The notes beneath the pieces are model-generated. The model saw only the letters and a program-made list of their open reading frames with translations, did not search any database and was not told the DNA's origin. This document shows positions 8,261 through 10,586 of a DNA stretch of 10,586 bases, in pieces. Numbering within the stretch: position 1 is the stretch's first letter; every line of letters begins with the position of its first letter. A program made the position numbers and the translations under genes. The DNA is from Euperipatoides rowelli (lineage: Eukaryota > Onychophora > Udeonychophora > Euonychophora > Peripatopsidae), in the NCBI GenBank assembly GCA_003024985.2, contig PXIH01S0000098.1. One strand, written 5' to 3'.

Positions 8261-8344
8261 CGTACTATATACAGTACTGTATATACTATACTGTAGTCTT
8301 CTATACAAGTATACGGTGTATACATGGGTGTATACACGTACAGT
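8261..8344. repeat. TACAGTATA tract
   Basis: This tract is of the same type as 2214-2350. It contains the perfect 20-bp palindrome TATATACAGTACTGTATATA at 8266-8285 and further GTATAC words to 8344. Confidence 0.7.
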
Positions 8345-8714
8345 CCATCAGAATAAAAAAGCTTTACTGAAGCATGATATTAAAAAAAATCTAATTTAAT
8401 AATTAATTTTACTAGCACCCGTCTCCTTTCCCTTAATGATAACCTATGGATTATAAAGCACTAACAGTGAAATTCTGGCATACATTATATTATTATAAAA
8501 TCATATATGCAGTATAGTGATTAAAATTTAATAGTAATCTTAAATTTATTAGTCAAATTAAAGTTTTCCTACATTAATTAGCTTTTAAATTAATTATTTA
8601 TTTGGTTTTAAAACAATCATACCTCTGTGAATTATATATACTTCTCTTTATTCATTGGAAAATTTGCTTTAGATAGACTATAATTGTTTATATCATTATT
8701 TTCTTTATATTCAG

Positions 8715-8963
8715 GTTTCTGGGCCAGAGAAGTAGGTTTACTGTCAGGTATTGAGCTTCCCCTCGTGCCTGTCCATCATCAATATGTGGTGACTTCGACG
8801 ATACCTGAAGTTAAAGCACTCAAAACTGAAGTTCCTGTCATTCGAGATTTAGATGGTTCATATTACCTCCGTCAGGAAAGAGATGGTCTTCTTGTGGGTC
8901 CTTACGAGGCCCCAGAGAAAATGAAAATGTGTGAAGACTGGGTTAATGATAGAGTTCCACCTG
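8715..8963 (+). CDS. DMGDH: Dimethylglycine dehydrogenase, internal exon (third of three)
   Basis: This exon completes the split glycine (G|GT), adds 82 residues and ends with the first base of another glycine codon. Landmarks are [43 protein letters not shown] and VPP(G). These agree closely with remembered vertebrate DMGDH, where the matching stretch is about residues 250-330 of the FAD oxidoreductase domain. The acceptor is TTCTTTATATTCAG before 8715, with a good pyrimidine tract. The donor is a full-consensus GTAAGT at 8964. Both borders are phase 1, so the frame fits the preceding exon exactly. The following exon should open with an FGKELFESD-like stretch, which is not in the window. Base composition is clearly less AT-rich than the flanking introns, as expected for coding sequence under selection. 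I see nothing damaged in it. Confidence 0.94.
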
Positions 8964-8999
8964 GTAAGTTTTGAGGAAAATGTATTTGTATAAGCTGCA

Positions 9000-9068
9000 A
9001 TATATACTATACAGTATACATATGTATATACTGTATATATTATAATGATAGCAGGTTTTATACTGTAT
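9000..9068. repeat. TACAGTATA tract flanking element copy 2, left side
   Basis: Near-palindromic TATACAGTATACAT / ATGTATATACTGTATA lies directly upstream of the hairpin-rich element. Together with the tract at 9619-9674 it brackets that element. Confidence 0.7.
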
Positions 9069-9070
9069 CA

Positions 9071-9595
9071 CTACAGGTAAAAGCAATGACTGGAAGCAAA
9101 CAGCTGGTAGGAATAAATAATATTTTATTTGACATCAGTTTCTATGACACAAGTTAAAAAACAATAAGAATGAGGCTTATTGTGGTATTATTACCACAAT
9201 AGTGGTAATAATACCACGGACGGAGGCGGCAAGACAGACCTAGAGGGCCACCAACCCTCTAGCACAGTAAGCAAATAATAAAATAACATGTAAATATAAA
9301 AGACTAGTTGCTAAAGGGCAGCTCCCTTAATATGCGACTGCAAGCCAAGATTCATGTGTATGCTACTCTTTATATTGGGAGAAGCATACACACAAATTAA
9401 CAAATAAATGAATTAGTTAGCATATTCAAGCGCTTTGAATATTTCAGGAGTTACAGTAATTAGATTTAGAAACCTCTCGCGTTACTTTACTATGACATTT
9501 ACGCAGCGTTAGTTACGTAAATGCCATATTAAGAAAATAACCAAACCCTGAAATAACTCAGATACACTTGAATGCACTAAATAATATACAATAAA
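9071..9595 (+). mobile_element. Hairpin-rich interspersed element, copy 2
   Basis: This is a diverged copy of 5885-6410 in the same orientation and of about the same length. It contains a perfect 16-bp hairpin (GTGGTATTATTACCAC at 9182-9197, four-base loop AATA, complement at 9202-9217). Further hairpins are CTAGAGGG/CCCTCTAG (9240-9262), AAGGG/CCCTT (9314-9328), GTGTATGCT/AGCATACAC (9356-9391) and CATTTACG/CGTAAATG (9496-9523). Several fall at nearly the same distance from the shared ACTGGAAGCA anchor as hairpins of copy 1, although the stem sequences differ. It has no coding potential. Confidence 0.6.
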
Positions 9596-9618
9596 ACAAC
9601 TTTTCACGAACCGTTAAT

Positions 9619-9674
9619 TACAGTATACAGTATAGATATACTGTATATACAGTATTATACTGTGTTATATACAC
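9619..9674. repeat. TACAGTATA tract flanking element copy 2, right side
   Basis: The tract contains TATACAGTATA (9624-9634), two bases, then its exact complement TATACTGTATA (9637-9647), followed by further TACAGTATTATAC words. Confidence 0.7.
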
Positions 9675-10097
9675 TAACCTTCACGCTAAATGGCGATTGT
9701 GTGTTTTATTGTTAATTGTTATCATTTCTCTAAAAATAAATGGAATTAAAAATCTAACTTTTTTATTTTTACATAGCTTTATATGTATTAAATAAGAATT
9801 TTTTTTTTTCCTTGAAAATTTTAAATATTTGCAAACACGGTAAAATTACAAAAAGCTTCCTATGGGGTTCCATTAAAAAAATTGCATACTTTTGCCAGAT
9901 TGGCACTGTAGTCGATACACTAGTTAACATCGGACAACTTTTGAAAATCTTCTTATTAATTAAAACTATTTGCATAGAATGATAGAGGAATAAAGAATGA
10001 TTTTATTTAAAAAAAATCAAGTTTCTAAGTCAAGGGGATCAAATTATATGAACGATTTAAAATCACGTTAGTTTCCCAGATGCTATCGGTTGAACCT

Positions 10098-10441
10098 GTC
10101 ATATGACCTTTTATCTCTTGATTTACAGAAACTACAAAAAGATTTCTATCATATTTCGACTCCTCCCATTGACCCCTTAATAATCTTACTAACGTGGCTT
10201 ACTAAAATATTCATTAAAAAAAATATTAATAATTTTAACAATTTAAATGCTTGGGAATGTTAATAAAGAGTTATATTTTCGAACAATAAATCATTACATC
10301 TAAATAAGTTTAGAAATATGATTTATTTGGTATTTAGTACGCTTTTTTATATTCTATTCTATTGCCTTAGGGCAAAATCATGACATAGTAGGGAAATCTT
10401 GATGTAGTTTCTGTAAATCAAGAAATAAAAGGTCATATGAC
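10098..10441. mobile_element. 344-bp MITE with 48-bp terminal inverted repeats
   Basis: 10098-10145 (starting GTCATATGACCTTTTAT) is the reverse complement of 10394-10441 over 48 bases with only about three mismatches. It includes the block CTTGATTTACAGAAACTAC and its complement GTAGTTTCTGTAAATCAAG. The outermost ten bases, GTCATATGAC, are themselves palindromic, so the exact tip and target duplication cannot be fixed. The interior is AT-rich and non-coding. No second copy is in this window. Confidence 0.85.
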
Positions 10442-10586
10442 ATGAATATATTCATTAGACATTCAATAAACGTTCAATTACTATAAACATCTTCTGATCT
10501 CTTTGGATTTAGTATGGAGCTTCGTGGAGAGATTTTTATGCGCCCTCACTACATTACACATAAACACTAGCGTTTGCCTGATTAAC

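Larger units (their letters stand above)
5809..8714 (+). other. DMGDH intron, phase 1, about 2.9 kb
   Basis: This intron is bounded by GTATTA and TATTCAG and interrupts a glycine codon after its first base. It carries the hairpin-rich element copy 1, a G-run/A-run repeat, a row of small hairpins, a TA-flanked MITE and a TACAGTATA tract. The stretches 6766-7105, 7290-7615, 7890-8260 and 8346-8700 are AT-rich without a feature I can support. One weak inverted similarity links GGTCAGGCACAGGGACT near 7317 to the complement of the sequence near 7380-7397. Confidence 0.88.
8964..10586 (+). other. Downstream DMGDH intron, 5' part (phase 1)
   Basis: The intron starts with the consensus donor GTAAGT and runs past the end of the window. 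No DMGDH-like coding sequence follows 8963, so the next exon is outside. It holds the second hairpin-rich element with TACAGTATA tracts on both sides, and a 344-bp element with long inverted ends at 10098-10441. The stretch 9680-10095 and the last 140 bases show nothing beyond A/T-rich sequence. Confidence 0.82.

Noticed and set aside
2464-8963. Sarcosine dehydrogenase or pyruvate dehydrogenase phosphatase regulatory subunit as identity of the exons
   Set aside because: These paralogues share the fold, but the [21 protein letters not shown] and GHIDPYS blocks fit DMGDH far better from memory. A BLASTP search would settle it.
9182-9217. Rho-independent terminator or CRISPR-like repeat at the strong hairpin
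   Set aside because: The context is a eukaryotic intron, the hairpin lies inside an interspersed element, and there is no array of regular spacers.

Overview
The window is animal nuclear DNA: a strongly AT-rich stretch of introns holding three internal exons of one conserved metabolic gene on the + strand. Nothing in it looks bacterial: there are no operons, ribosome binding sites or long open reading frames. The three exons (2464-2628, 5604-5808, 8715-8963) have clean GT/AG borders and matching phases. Read in order they give about 206 residues of the FAD-binding oxidoreductase domain of dimethylglycine dehydrogenase (DMGDH), a mitochondrial flavoenzyme of choline/betaine breakdown and one-carbon metabolism. 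The exon before them (with the covalent-FAD histidine) and the exons after them (rest of the oxidoreductase domain, folate-binding aminomethyltransferase part) lie outside the window. The exon sequence points to a bilaterian or other metazoan. I recognise none of the common mammalian repeat families, so an invertebrate or basal chordate is my inference, but I cannot name the lineage.

Layout. 1-2463 is the 3' part of an upstream intron. It holds a G-run/A-run repeat (138-435), a TTAA-bounded MITE-like element (464-1129) carrying a small tRNA-like insertion, a degenerate AT-rich repeat region (about 1190-1980), a cluster of GCAATGCATTATGGGTA-type motifs (1990-2163) and a TACAGTATA tract (2214-2350). 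2629-5603 is a phase-0 intron with a second copy of the TTAA-bounded element (3314-4085), itself interrupted by a TA-flanked MITE (3456-3707). 5809-8714 is a phase-1 intron with a hairpin-rich element (about 5885-6410), a second copy of the G-run/A-run repeat (6481-6765), a row of five short hairpins (7109-7283), a second TA-flanked MITE in opposite orientation (7620-7886) and a TACAGTATA tract (8261-8344). 8964-10586 is the start of the next phase-1 intron, with a second hairpin-rich element set between two TACAGTATA tracts (about 9071-9595) and a 344-bp element with 48-bp inverted ends (10098-10441).

The genes do not form a system: one housekeeping gene is present and the rest is intron. 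The interest lies in the intron. At least four repeat families occur in pairs, so each family can be defined from within this window, and several insertions can be ordered in time because one element interrupts another. I found no evidence of an undescribed protein-coding system.
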